Assembly: GCA_963971405.1 (NCBI GenBank)
Contig: OZ020489.1
Coordinates: 37,171,047-37,235,046, forward strand
DNA from: Psococerastis gibbosa
Lineage: Eukaryota > Arthropoda > Insecta > Psocodea > Psocidae
Direction of reading: 5' to 3'
DNA: 64,000 bases
Shown here: positions 1 to 11,856 of the stretch, piece by piece
Numbering within the stretch: position 1 is the stretch's first letter
Layout: each line of letters begins with the position of its first letter
Notes under the pieces: model-generated
What the model saw: the letters and a program-made list of their open reading frames with translations, nothing else
The model's database searches: none
What the model was told of the DNA's origin: nothing
Translations under genes and position numbers: made by a program

Positions 1-527
1 TAGTCGCCTCAGTAGGTTAGTACTTGTATTGAGTTGCGACACCTCTATTGTTGGCTCTACGTGCAAAAAAACAGACAGTAGTGTCCTTATCGACGGGCGG
101 CTGTGTAAACATTTTTCCGCACAAGTACAAGCACGCTTTCACCTTACTACCGAAGTCGATTACCTTAAACTTAATTGTAACACTGGATTCAAGATGCTTC
201 AATCTCAAAGAGATGGGATTATACCTACTTTCGCAATTAAGGTTCGTACAATTTTTACCTGGATTTAAGACTTCCAAAATCCAGCGGAAGTCTCAATTTC
301 GCATTTTTTGAGTAGTCATGAGCTGATTAAGGTATCGAAAATGAACAAGCATGCTTTGTTTTGAAAAAGTAGAGTACATGTTTTATTTTTTATGTGAAGT
401 GATCTCCGCAGCAGACCTTTCAGCCGAACTTATGACTAAGCTACCGCTACTGTTTTGTGAGGTATTCGTATGAGAACCTGCAAACAGAAACGAAAGCTTC
501 AGACTACGGCTAAGAAGTCTGTACGAA
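1..527. other. no gene seen
   Basis: Short open frames overlap here on both strands, but none has splice signals or protein-like composition that I can recognise. I see nothing else in this stretch. Confidence 0.4.
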
Positions 528-688
528 ATATAGGAGAGGCGGGACATTTAAAACCACTATAAATTTATTTTTTTTAATCCTGGGCCTACGTATTTTCAAT
601 GACTGATCATAGGAGACGTGGCCGGTGACTCCAGAAAGTAAGAAAAATATTTTTTGGCGGGAAACGAATGTCCAATCTCTCCTATACA
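528..688. repeat. short inverted-repeat element (MITE-like)
   Basis: A left arm near 528-550 (containing TATAGGAGAG and GGACATT) is complementary to a right arm near 667-688 (containing AATGTCCAATCTCTCCTAT). Similar right-arm sequence appears near 18039-18060 and 46349-46370, so this is probably a dispersed family. The class of the element is not clear. Confidence 0.45.
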
Positions 689-1036
689 GAACTAGTCTGT
701 ACAGCCACCCTGTTTAACTGATTCTTTCATAACTCTAAGGGTCGCTCCCACCATCGCATCTAAAGCTGCGTAATGTGAAATAGGAAAAAACATGGCGGCT
801 AACTTCAGATTCAACTTTCCGTAGCTTTACCAAAGATTGTAGGAGTTACCCTTAGAAGGAATACCTCGTAATTCTTGTGTGTGTGTGCAATTTATCAGTT
901 GATTTTAATCAGAAAATATCAATTTTAATAATAACTCATTCCCAAATACTAATAATGCATGCTTGGGGCAGAAATTTCCAAATATTTTGTAAACAAATTA
1001 TACTGCGGTAATTTGAACGAAATTAATTAAGAGTAA

Positions 1037-1530
1037 GAAATTGGCAGCCCGAAATTGAATACTTTTTATTTTTTATTTAATTAACTAAGCATGTTATTAA
1101 AGATTTGGCTCATTATAGTTATCGAAGACTACTTCATGCATCATATTAGACGATATTTTTAATTTTCGAAATTGTACTTTTTCATAAACATGATATTTTA
1201 TAAACAATAACATTTCACGTATAATCGATTTTATAAAAAAAAACTACAATTTCGAAAACTAAAAATACCTTATTATATGATAATAATATATAATATTTAA
1301 TAATTCAATACAATAATGCCATGTTACAGCGTTTTCTTAAGTCCATATCGCAAGGCAAGGGCCCGTGTGCGACTTATACTATCTGGCTATGGAGGGGGGG
1401 GGGGGGGGTGGTGGGTGGTGGGGTGATGCATGATGTAGTCTTCTACAACTTAAATAAGCCAAATCTTTAATAACTTAATTAGTTAATTAAATAAAAAATA
1501 AAAAGTATTAAATTTCGGGCTACCAATTTC
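1037..1530. repeat. foldback element, family A, copy 1
   Basis: The left half begins with TTGGCAGCCCGAAATTGAAT and the right half ends with its near complement, so the two halves form arms of roughly 200 bases. Both halves carry the block around AACTTAGTTAATTAA and the GTAGAAGACTACTTCATGCA motif. The centre holds TATAATCGATTTTATA, and an AT- and G-rich insertion with a run of G lies near 1270-1425. Related copies are at 5841-6175 and 58082-58418. It has no coding capacity and looks like a non-autonomous DNA element with very long terminal inverted repeats. Confidence 0.65.
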
Positions 1531-2329
1531 CAACCGGCTGTACACTATTGATACCTCCTCGTTCTGTAACTGCGATGAATAGTTCCTAAAAAAATACAGG
1601 GCCTCCAATTTTTACAAAATAATTAGAGATCTATGCCTTAAATACTGTACATCCATTAATGGGACATTGCAAGCAAAAATTTCGAAATAAAAATTAAATT
1701 AAAACAGTGTAAAATATTTTGGGTGACATGTGGGATTAATTTTGAATTATTTATATTAATCTACAAGAAATAAATCGCTTGTTCCCCTAACATCCCTAAG
1801 TCTGAATAAATATATTATCTTGATGTAGGCTATAGCCCTAATTCAATTAATTTTTGTTTGATGAAATTTGAAGAAACCAAAAATAATTTCTCTGCTCTTC
1901 TTTGATGTGAAAAATAGCTGTTTCAATACACAAATAATTTTCAAACGGCAAGAGTAAACACTTCCCATCTCCGTTTTTTTAATAAATTCAAATTTCACGG
2001 GAAATATTAATTGTGGAGCTAACAAAAAGTCACATCTCTCAAAGGAAATACTCCTCTAAATTTTGATATAGATATATGGGCCATATAATATGGCCGTCAC
2101 TAGGTAGTCTTTGAACTCCTTCCTCCAGGCTGCTTCGCTGTCAGTTATTTCTTTACCAACCAAACAATAATTATGACAATCGGTGTTACAACAGACAACA
2201 CTTCAAAACATATCAGGAACATTTTCTTCTAAAGGATGTGATATTTTTGAGTACTTGGATGATATTTCATGTACTTTTTTACGGCTTACACCCGTGAGGC
2301 TTTTCTCATTCCGATTATCTACAAGTATA

Positions 2330-2698
2330 GCCCTGGCTATTAGTCATGGTTTGTTCATAACTGGGCCATGGAGGTCCTACCTGCCGGCACGGCAATGAGT
2401 CGGAGGAAACCGCGGAAGACGTGGCTGGCCACAGTCCAGCACTGTGGCGGGTGCGGATGGACTGTTTTGGGGCTACCTACACTGACCAGGTCGATCTGAT
2501 CGACTTGCCATTGAAGGACATGGTTGCCTTTGCTAACAAGGTTAAGCTGCTGTTTTTCAACAGTTGATCAATTGGTAATGGCCATAGTATGAATGATTGG
2601 GATGTGATCCCAATAAGAATGTTTTTCGAAAGGTCCCAGGACCCATGTCAACTCAACTCTCTAAATAATAATAATAATAATAATAATAAAATAATAAT
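2330..2698 (+). mobile_element. 3' end of a non-LTR retrotransposon (LINE) with AAT tail
   Basis: The sequence matches, with changes, the segment at about 26020-26370 and its duplicate. In one frame the better-preserved copy reads EETAEHLVDHCPAL and then a short C-terminus, which resembles the cysteine/histidine motif at the end of some LINE ORF2 proteins. The segment ends in an (AAT)n run at about 2663-2698, a typical LINE tail. The copy is broken by frameshifts and not functional. Confidence 0.6.
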
Positions 2699-3339
2699 CT
2701 ACGAGTATATCCTAAAATGCCACAACATAACTGAAACAAAGTATACACTAGCAATAGCACCCTTGTGTACCAAGTTATATATATCAGTATATTTATATAT
2801 TTATTTTTTACTTGTTTTGAGTTTTCGTATTTGTTCCGAATTAACCATTTTCCACATCATCCACCACATGGTACCGGTTAAACTACTCAGGTACATTTAA
2901 AAACATGCAAAATCATAGAAAGGTCCACTGAGAGAAAAGATAACGAAATAGTTCAAGTGCTATTTAGAAACAACTGTATATTTACTCTACCAAAAATAAG
3001 AATAAATTTAGCAACAGTTTTTGGTTGTACATCTCTGATGACTACTATTGAAGACACCTAAAATATAATGCCAACGTTCAAAAAATGCATTTTACAATAT
3101 TGCATGGGCCGAAGCATAATCATTCTCCAAAAGTAAATTAAACTGTCAGCGCTTGTTGTTAATATTTACTGTTGAAGGGAAACAGACTCAAAATAATACG
3201 TAAAGCTTAACTTATAAATATCCACAGTTTTTCTCAGGCATAGTACAATGCATTCCCTACGAGAAAAGTTTTGAGGTAATGCCAAAGTCAAGTAAACTAT
3301 AGCTTAAAGACGTATACAGTATGTATATACAGTATATGA

Positions 3340-3780
3340 CAACCACGTTCATCATATAAAAGGACAAGGCTGCTTAAAATACTAGTTTGGAGCATACTGA
3401 TTTGTGGCTGCGAGGTATTTTCGAAAAAGACAAGACGTTGAAAACATGAGGTGCTGCAGAAGAATACTAAAAATATCATGAAGAGACCACATAACAAACG
3501 AAAGGATAAAAAAAGGAAGGACTCTATCTAATTACCTTCATATCTGTGAGAAGAGTCAATTGAATGGGGCGCCTGATGAGACATGAAGGACTCCTAAACA
3601 CTACAAAGAAGGCACAGTTGAAAGCACCAATACCGAAGAGAGGCGTATGGATATGAGAAGCGGAACCTACTTGGACCTCAAAGAGAACGGCCCAGGACAG
3701 AGATTAATGGAGGAGATGGAAAGATTTGCTGCAAGCCAATCAATATATTGCGACTGACGAAGAAGTTCATTTTAGCTATC
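3340..3780 (+). mobile_element. decayed LINE ORF2 C-terminal remnant
   Basis: Across several frames there are remnants resembling the end of a LINE reverse-transcriptase polyprotein: MRHEGLLNTTKKAQLKAP, then RGRPRTEI followed by NGGDGK. The RGRPR block sits where the GRGRPR motif does in the better-preserved fragment at 52285-52605. Stops and frameshifts are frequent, so this is an old dead copy lying downstream of PHB2. Confidence 0.45.
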
Positions 3781-4064
3781 ACTAGACTTCGGCATGACTT
3801 CTCAATTGAAAGTATATTAGATACGCAACTAAAATGGCCTGATAAACAAGAATTAAAAACAACTTCTTGCCCCTCCCCTAAAAAATGAAAGATAACAAAA
3901 ACTTCGCAAGTGTGTTCACGTTGTGAAAATATGCCAAGAGAAAACTATGTTTTTGGCAAGCTAAGCTTATAAGTCCGAAAAAACTAATAAGCAACCAACG
4001 CACTGTTCTACAAGGAATAACAGAACCGAAATCGGCCAAATTATAAAGCAGGCTCAAAGCTGGA

Positions 4065-7000
4065 TCATTTTTTGCCCTTACTTTGAACTTTGTCCGCTAG
4101 GTCGTCGAAAGCAGGGTCACTAATATTCAGCATCAGGGAGGAGCCGCTCAAGAAGACTCGGTTTTGAGAATTAGCAATCTGAAATAGAAATATACAAACC
4201 ATTAGGACTTAGGCTATTTTGCAATTACATTTACAATAATTCTTAACCGTATTGTCTCCCTTATAGCCGATAAATCGTGCCCTAAATAACCCTTAAGTCA
4301 GAAGGGCGTACCATAAAAACAACATTTTCAGATAATTACGTTTATGTGTCTTTATTTTGTTAAAGTCAGATACGCCCTCCTAATCGAAAGTTTCAGCCTT
4401 ATTTTTCAAGATTGAATTTTTTCGGTATAGGTCTATGCAAAGGCATGACAAGGTCATAAAATCTGATTATAAAGCAATTTCGCCAAAAAATGTTGGTTAC
4501 GCCCTTCTGACTTTAGGGTGACGAGGGATGACCTCAGCAACTCTTACTCCCGGTACACGCGGACGATTCAAGCGCCGGTGACTCGCTGAGAAATTTGTCA
4601 AGGGAGGAAATGGTCGGTGCAAAGCCAGAGTCTACTTCAGAAGATTTCAATGAGCTGGTTGTCCTGGGTCTGTTTGGGGGGAAATCGTGCACCTGCATGC
4701 GGTTGGCTTCACGCAGGTCACGTAAATCTTCAAAAGTTGACTCTGGCTTTCCAACTGGCCATTGCTTACAATGAAAAACTAAGGTGGCCTGCTTTATATG
4801 TCTTCCGAGGCATCGTCAGAAAATGTAGCAAGTGACTCGAATCATATTACTACACGTTCTGAGAAACGCTATACCATTCCACCTTTGCGAGCTTAGCCTA
4901 CGGTATAGAAGTTTGGGAGGTTGCAACAAAACTCTCTCTGACACTTTATTAAAACTTCAGAAAAAGGTAATTAGATGTATCCTTAAATTATCGATAACTA
5001 CAACATGCAGAGATGGTTTTAAGCGACTCAGAATTATGACATTCCCCTCATTATATGTCTACAAATTGCTTCTATTTGCTAAGCGAAAAGTATCTGTGGG
5101 TGATTATGTTCCATCTTATATAAAGCACCGTTACCCTACAAGGAGCGGACACTTAATCTCCACTTAACTGGCTACTAGGAGGAAAGTGGGCCCCGACTAA
5201 TAATAGCAAGTCCTTTTGGAATGTGTTACCCCCAGTCCTTTAAAGAACAGCCCTACAAGAAATTCAAATCCACCCTCAAAGTGTTTCTCAAACAAAATGT
5301 GTTTTACACAACGGACGAAGTAACGGCAGCTATCTCAAGCATCATTTTAAAATAGCATTTAGAAAGCCTTTAAAAAGAATTGTAACTGAATTGTTAATGT
5401 AACTGTAATTAGTGTAATTTGTAACGCGATTTCTTAGATTCTGTTAATGGGATGACCTAGGTCTCTCATTTAATTTATATAATGAAAATAAAGGTAATTA
5501 TTATTATACTTACGGTTCGAGCGATAGACTGAGCTGCGCGAATCTTTCGTAGCTTGAGAAAGCCGGGGTTCTCGGAGACAGCCTTGCCCAGCATCACTGC
5601 GGCCTCTGCCTCTCCCTCCGCCTGCACAATCTTCTGCTGCTTCTCCTGTTTCGCCCTCTCCACCACAAACGCCGCCCTCTGTGCCTCTTGTTGCGCCACC
5701 TACAAACAATAAAGAGGAAGCTAAGTGGGCGCTCAGAATTCAAACCGAACTTCCACCTTATGATTACATCAAAAACACACTTTAACATCATGATTCCCAT
5801 CGCCGTTTCTCTAATCACCTTAAGAGTGTACAGCCCGTAGGAAATTGGCAGCCCGACATTGAATACTTTTTATTCAATTAACTAAGCATGTTATTAAAAA
5901 ATTTAATTAAAAAAGTTGTAGAAGACGACTTCATTTATCATGTAATAAGATATTTATAATTTTCAAAATTGTAGTTTTTTTATAAACATGATAATATTTT
6001 ATTAACAATCACTTTTCACGTATAATCGATTTTATAAAAAAAAAAAACTACTATTTCGAAAATTAAACACACCTTATTATATGAAGCATGAAGTAGTCTT
6101 TTACAATTTAAATGAGCCAAATCTTTAATAACTTGCTTAGTTAATTATTAAAAAAAAATAAAAAGTAATAAATTTTTTACCTCTTTTCAACTAGAACAAT
6201 AACTACCATTGCGTTTTTATTTCTATGCAATATTGTTTCTTGTATTGTTTTTGGAGAATAAAATTACATAAAGTAACTGCAAAGGCTTTCACGGCCGGAG
6301 TCAATAGAAGAACCAGTAGAATCCGGGCTGATGGGCCGTGGTCGAATTGAAAGTGAACTTACAAACGTTTCGTCAACATCTGCGGACGACATCTTCAGTG
6401 GCGCTGCGTAGACTTCGAAGGTTGTACCTCGGTGGCTCACTCGCTACGGAGCCACCGTGGTACAACCTTCGAAGTCTACGCAGCGCCACTGAAGATGTCG
6501 TCCGCAGATGTTGACGAAACGTTTGTAAGTTCACTTTCAATTCGACCACGGCCCATCAGCCCGGATTCTACTGGTTCTTCAAAATTACATAAAGTAATGT
6601 AACTCAAAATGTCAAATATTTAAATGTGGCAGATATACAATTTATATCAATTGGGTAAATAAAACTAATGTTTCTGGGGAGTATGTAGTAATGGAGGCTG
6701 ATTCAATTTTGTCATTTTATTATGTTTTCTTGCTACTAGTTTGTTAATGTTAGATTTAAGTGTTTTCCTCATTCGCATCTTGCGTTCTGTTTCATTTTCA
6801 CTTATTAATATAATCTATTCTAACTTTGTTTCTTAAACCGGAACCTCTTTGTCAAGAGCGGTCTTCCCCAATCAGTTAATATCATAATGTACAGCTCTAC
6901 TTTCTTCTTAAGTCAGCCATTAGTACTACTCTTCGTCTTACCTGTTTAGCTTCAACAGCTGCCGTATATTCTTTACCGAAACTCAACTCAGTTATGGAGA

Positions 7001-9054
7001 CGTCATCCAGGATAATATTGAAGTCTCTCGCACGTTCAGTCAATTCTCGTCTTACAAGCAGTGAAACCTAAAATCATTAATCTATTATCATCACGATAAT
7101 TAATTAAAAAAATTCATCATCATCATCATCTTCAACAATAAATAATCAGCTTCAGTTGCTCGAGTGTGATTCGTGAGCCTTCTCTCCTCTTCTCTCTTTT
7201 CACCTCAGTCAGATTATTGAACACTTCCTTGCCTTAGCCTTCTTCTTCTCCTTGTCCCCTCTTATATTTTATATTATATTATTATTGAACACTTCCTTGC
7301 CTTAGCCTTCTTCTTCTCCTTGCCCCCTCTGTTTCAAACTCAGACTGATTTGAATGTCTTATTCGGCCGCAATACGAAGACACTTGGCGAGGCTTATTTT
7401 TTTAATGCACCAAGAAACAAAGCCTCATCTTTCAAATTGTAAGTTACTGTCATTAAGTGTGAAATTATACTACTAATGAAATTATGCTTATCGTAAATAT
7501 GACGAATATGCCTCTCTGCATCAAAATAATAAACCTCGCCAAGTGTCTTCGTATTGTGGTCGGGTAGTATTTGACTTGGATTATTAATTGGTCAATCTTA
7601 ACATTGCCGTTTCTCTCCTTTTTCTTCTTCGCTCTTCGTGCAGCGTAGGCAGCGTGAGAGTGTCGCCCCGGACCCATTTCTTATACTCCACCCGGTTGGT
7701 CACCAACGTCTTGAGTTCGGCCATATAAACCTCCAATTACAAATTCAAGTCACTTGCCTGTTGTCGCTGCGTAATAAGTTGGCTTGCATTGAACTTGGCG
7801 ACAACGCTCTTCAGAGTTTCATTGCAGATTGAAGGCAAAACCTTTTCGTCGTAGTCTTGCCCCAAATTACGATACATTGTCGGCAAATTTATGGAATCTG
7901 GCCGTGACAGAACTCGAAGAGAAATGTTTACCATCTGTAAGTCTTTGGAACCAGTGGGAGAAGAACTTTTTCTGGGTCTTGACCTGTATAAAAAAAAAAC
8001 AGTGACAATAATTATGAAACCGCTGAAGTGTTTTTGAAGAGTAACACCTCCCACCGCTCCATGTTGTGGTCAAAAAAAGCAAACAAATAGGTCTGTAAAT
8101 TTTATCGCTCTATCATAGTACAATATAATGGTGTCTTATCTTACTTAGGATTAAAGAAAATAAGATAGAATTATTGAAAAAGTTGAATTAGTTGAAGAAA
8201 AACCGTAACGTACCTAATGTCATATATAATGGGATACTGAAACCAAGGAATCCTAAAATGCAGGCCTTCAGCGAGGACATCATCTTGAATACCTCCTATT
8301 CTGCTGAAGATTATTGCTCTATGGCCGGCTTCCACTGTAAAGAATTTAAACATTAAAAAATTAAACAGCTACTAAAAGTTATTAAACACCAGACACATTA
8401 ACTCTCTATCGACCAGTGCAACAGGGCAGCCATGGGAACCTTCGGAGAACAATGCCATACTCCATGAACTGCCAAGAGCCGTTTTTGTCGACCGTTTTAG
8501 ATGTACAACTGGCCAAGACTACCTTCAGAGTTTAGGCTCAACTGTTCCGCCTAGACCTGGTTGTGACACAGTCAACTTTAGTGAAAGCATGGAGACAACC
8601 CATTTACTAACGTGGTAATAGATCCAGAGCTTATCTAAGGTGCCACAAGAGTAGGCGTTGGAAGGAATTTAAGTATTTTAAGTACCTAAAATAAAAGAAT
8701 TTATACTTTCAACTACGCATATTATGCGCGTAATAGGGCTGAATAGTTTACATCATTCTTCTCTAATGTTAATTTATTGGAGTCGACCCAAACACAAGCG
8801 ACATTTCTAAACATTACGCAGTGTTAAAAGGACATCAAATTCAAGATTTGCCAAGTTTGGGCATCCAAAATTGTGTGCTTAAGAAAATATTAGCAATAGA
8901 ACAGCAATTTATTCTCAAACTTACCCGTATATAAGCTTTGGCTTACTCCAAAAGCTGCTGCGCCGGCAAGACCAAGAACTTTAAGCCCGGTTCCCAAACC
9001 TTTCGGTCCTTTTCCGAAACGGCCAGTCAAGTCATTTAGTTTACTTTGTGCCAT
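4065..9054 (-). CDS. PHB2: prohibitin-2, complete six-exon gene
   Basis: This gene encodes prohibitin-2, the SPFH-family protein that pairs with prohibitin-1 in ring complexes of the mitochondrial inner membrane, where it acts as a scaffold in cristae upkeep, protease control and mitophagy. Exons on the minus strand are 9054-8925, 8334-8214, 7983-7758, 7067-6942, 5699-5514 and 4178-4065. All join in frame to give 300 residues, the usual family length. The start is [14 protein letters not shown], followed by a hydrophobic anchor at about residues 23-37. The PHB/SPFH domain (about 44-200) contains [33 protein letters not shown] and [11 protein letters not shown] charged coiled-coil stretch (about 190-250) contains [11 protein letters not shown], and the end is SKGKK. 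Intron 3 uses a GC donor. Identity is from recalled family sequence; I consider it secure. Confidence 0.96.
4600..5505 (+). mobile_element. LINE fragment in PHB2 intron 5
   Basis: The frame at about 4832-5167 reads [14 protein letters not shown], then [20 protein letters not shown] and YPTRSGHL, which is the C-terminal pattern of Jockey/CR1-type reverse-transcriptase polyproteins. Downstream frames are broken by stops. The 3' end is AAATAAAGGTAATTATTATTAT, a short simple repeat at about 5484-5505. It lies antisense to PHB2 and ends within about 10 bases of the exon 5 splice donor. It is 5' truncated and dead. Confidence 0.65.
5841..6175. repeat. foldback element, family A, copy 2
   Basis: It begins GAAATTGGCAGCCCGACATT and its second half is the near complement of the first, with ATAATCGATTTTATA in the centre. 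It belongs to the same family as 1037-1530 and lies in PHB2 intron 4. Confidence 0.65.
6277..6580. mobile_element. near-perfect foldback insertion with 17-bp target duplication
   Basis: Arms at about 6307-6440 and 6445-6580 are almost exact inverse complements. The element is flanked by AAAATTACATAAAGTAA at 6260-6276 and again at 6581-6597, a 17-base target site duplication. About 30 bases at the left (CTGCAAAGGCTTTCACGGCC) lie outside the inverted repeat. Each arm contains CTGAAGA, then GTC, a 13-base spacer, GAC and GAAAC, which resembles part of a hammerhead ribozyme core. A diverged relative is at 15240-15480. It lies in PHB2 intron 4. Confidence 0.75.
7219..7562. repeat. direct and inverted repeats in PHB2 intron 3
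   Basis: A block of about 35 bases starting AACACTTCCTTGCCTTAGCC occurs at about 7219 and again at about 7287. The segment ATACGAAGACACTTGGCGAG near 7374 is matched by its complement near 7531-7550, giving a stem of about 30 bp. No coding content is seen. Confidence 0.5.
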
Positions 9055-11856
9055 TTTTAACTTTTATAAAGCAGGTAACAATTAATCAATATAAAATACA
9101 AATTTATGATGCAACCTCGTGAAATATAAAATAAAAATCACTGTGATACGGTGGCCATTTTAATTTTCTGCTTCAGGAATTCTTCTGCCACTTTTCTTAA
9201 GCATGGGCATAAGTCTATTGCCACGAATTTTGGCGCAATAAAGTTTAGTTAACTTTCGTAAATTCTCTTCTTCAAGAAGAAGTAAATGGAATTTCATTTC
9301 ATTCCTTTTAATTTTCCAACAATTTCATAAGATTTTAATATTGTAGTTTGTATTTTAATGAATTGCATTCGTTACATGAATATAATAGCAAAATATAAGA
9401 CTGAATTGATAACATCCTTATTTCCTTATAAATTAGCATGCATAATATGTTAGTAATAGTATGGTCTTGAATTCGGGAGTGACAAGGGACCCAGCCACAA
9501 TTTGGCCCTAGCACGTGAAAACACAGTAAACTTGGGCTGGTTAATTCCTCGTCAATTTTAACTTTAATTTAGTTTTATTAAATTTTAGCTTATTTAAATT
9601 TAATTTTATAGCCTACTTTAGTAATTTATGATGTGATAGGCCCCTAAAATTTATGATTTTATGTAAACCTCAAAACCTGTATATTGATGAAAATTGAAAT
9701 TGGAATAAATATCTTTTACTTGATAGGTCACCCAGCAGTTGTACTAGTCGAGTTCTATTGCTTCTACGAATCTCGCAATCTCGCATAATCTGTTAAATAG
9801 GTACCATTAAGGTTGCAGAGCTTGAAACTGCAGCGATCATTAATTTTGTTCGTGTTGCAGTAGAAATAGAAAGATTTCAATTTCGAACGCTTGAGGATTA
9901 TAGCCATGCTTAGTCATAAATCACAATTTAATCATAGTTATTGGAATAATTATTATTTTGTGAAATTCCCACTATACCTACACCTTTAGTGCGGGCTACC
10001 GTGCATCTATAATATACAGGCTTCAGTACAATAATAATTTGCACGACAGGCTTCGTTCAGCTGATGAAGTGTCCAGGAGCTAAAATATCCTTCACTCTTA
10101 ATATATTAAAGTCTGTATTGTATGTACGTATGTACACGTTGAAGTGAAGTTGGCCCCTAATAGGTCATGTACCGCGGGTCCAAACATTTTGCCGGGACTT
10201 ATACCCTATTGTGACATACATAAAAAGCAGTCTACTTTCTTTTTACTAATTTCTAGCTTTCTAAAATTCTTAGTAGGCCTATTGTCCTACGTAATACGAA
10301 TTTAGTCGTTTTTGAGGACCCAGCATCAGAAGCCCATAGTTGTTCACCAATGATAGCTATCATATAAGCAAAATAAGCATAGCCTTTTAGTTAAATAACC
10401 TATGCTTTAATTAACAATGCAGAAACTGAATGACCTGAAGTCTTACAATGATAACAATGCCTATAGGTATAGCCTCAATTCGAGAACAGTCCATCTGCAA
10501 ACTTTCAAAATCCTCGCGCTGTATTGATTATTCTATTGCGCAAGCACATCGGCGTCGAAATCTAAATTGACCGATTACCAAGTGAAAAATCAACTTAACT
10601 CCCCTCTATTCGCTGAGTCAGCTGTTTCGAAATTCAACTCCCTAAAAAATTACACTTCAGCCAGTCTATTTTGAATGAGAAAGGCACCATCTTAAAATTT
10701 TAGCCTATCTCTGGAAACAAGAAAATGTGAAGTTTAAATTTAGCCAAAAATTAAATAAAATCCAGTGAGTTTAGATAAGTCGTTGTTTGACGGTGACATT
10801 TTATTATTGAACTGTTATACTGTGATCTGGTGACCTGGAAGTGACATAGCTGTGAACTTTTCAAACAGAAGCGGAAGGATTTTTTACAAAGCAAGCAACA
10901 GGTATGGTACATGACTTAAGTATTTAAAACACCATTGGGTATTAAAAAATCATAGCCTATATTTTAAACTATTTACTTTACACTATTGGACAACACAGTC
11001 ACATTTTAAAGTAAACATTTTTGGCGGTGTAAGCCTATTACTAATAGGTTCGAATTAATGTGTACCTGAAGTGACGTGCGTATAGTTAATAATATCTTAC
11101 CCATAATCCTAAAGCTAACTTTTATTCGGATTTTACTCCAGGAAAATAATTAAGCAAACTTCTATAGGAGGCTTAAGCTGCGTATTTTACATTTAAAGGA
11201 CAACTGGAGTGGGAAAACCTCGGTGCACAAAATATAATTATTAATTAAGTATCGGCAGTAGAGCTATCATCGGGGAATTAGTATTACAAAGATGAAGTAG
11301 TTAGGACATGTAGGGTAGTGGCACAGACAAGGACTTTTACCCGGAAGGTTGTTAATTCGAGCACACACTTTGCTACATTTTCTGGCCACATTAGTTGAGT
11401 TCAAGGGGGGGGGGGGGCTAACTTCGCTAGTTTGACTTAGTAATCGAGCATACAGGCATTATTTATTATTTATTTAAATTTATTAATTTACAAGTGTTCG
11501 TTTCTTTGTATATTTGTTTCCCCTGTTTTTATTCGGATTGGCCCTTTGAACCTTATTGCTGCCTTGTCTACAAACTTATCGGTTTTCCAATTTTTACTTT
11601 TGTTTCTGCCGTTGGCACATTATTGTTTCACTTTCTCGATGTCAACCCACACCAAATACAAGTGATAATGGACATGCTTACAGCTAATCACTGACATTGA
11701 AACGCGCGTTAGCTCGATTTATCTAAGTTAATTAACGAGTCAATGTGTTCTGCAATTAATCACTTGGTTGCATAACAACCTTTTTTCGGGTAGGATCCAC
11801 ACTAATAAAACCCGAAAAAACAAATCTGATCAAAAAGAAATTTGATATATTTTCAG
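9055..11856. promoter_or_regulatory. divergent intergenic region between PHB2 and the gprs-like gene
   Basis: About 2.8 kb separates the PHB2 start codon from the first recognised coding exon of the gprs-like gene, which runs the other way. Promoters and 5' untranslated exons of both must lie here or nearby. One possible 5' untranslated exon ends at CAACAG before GTATGGT near 10902, but I cannot prove it. A run of G is at about 11406-11417. No protein-coding exon is recognised. Confidence 0.4.
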
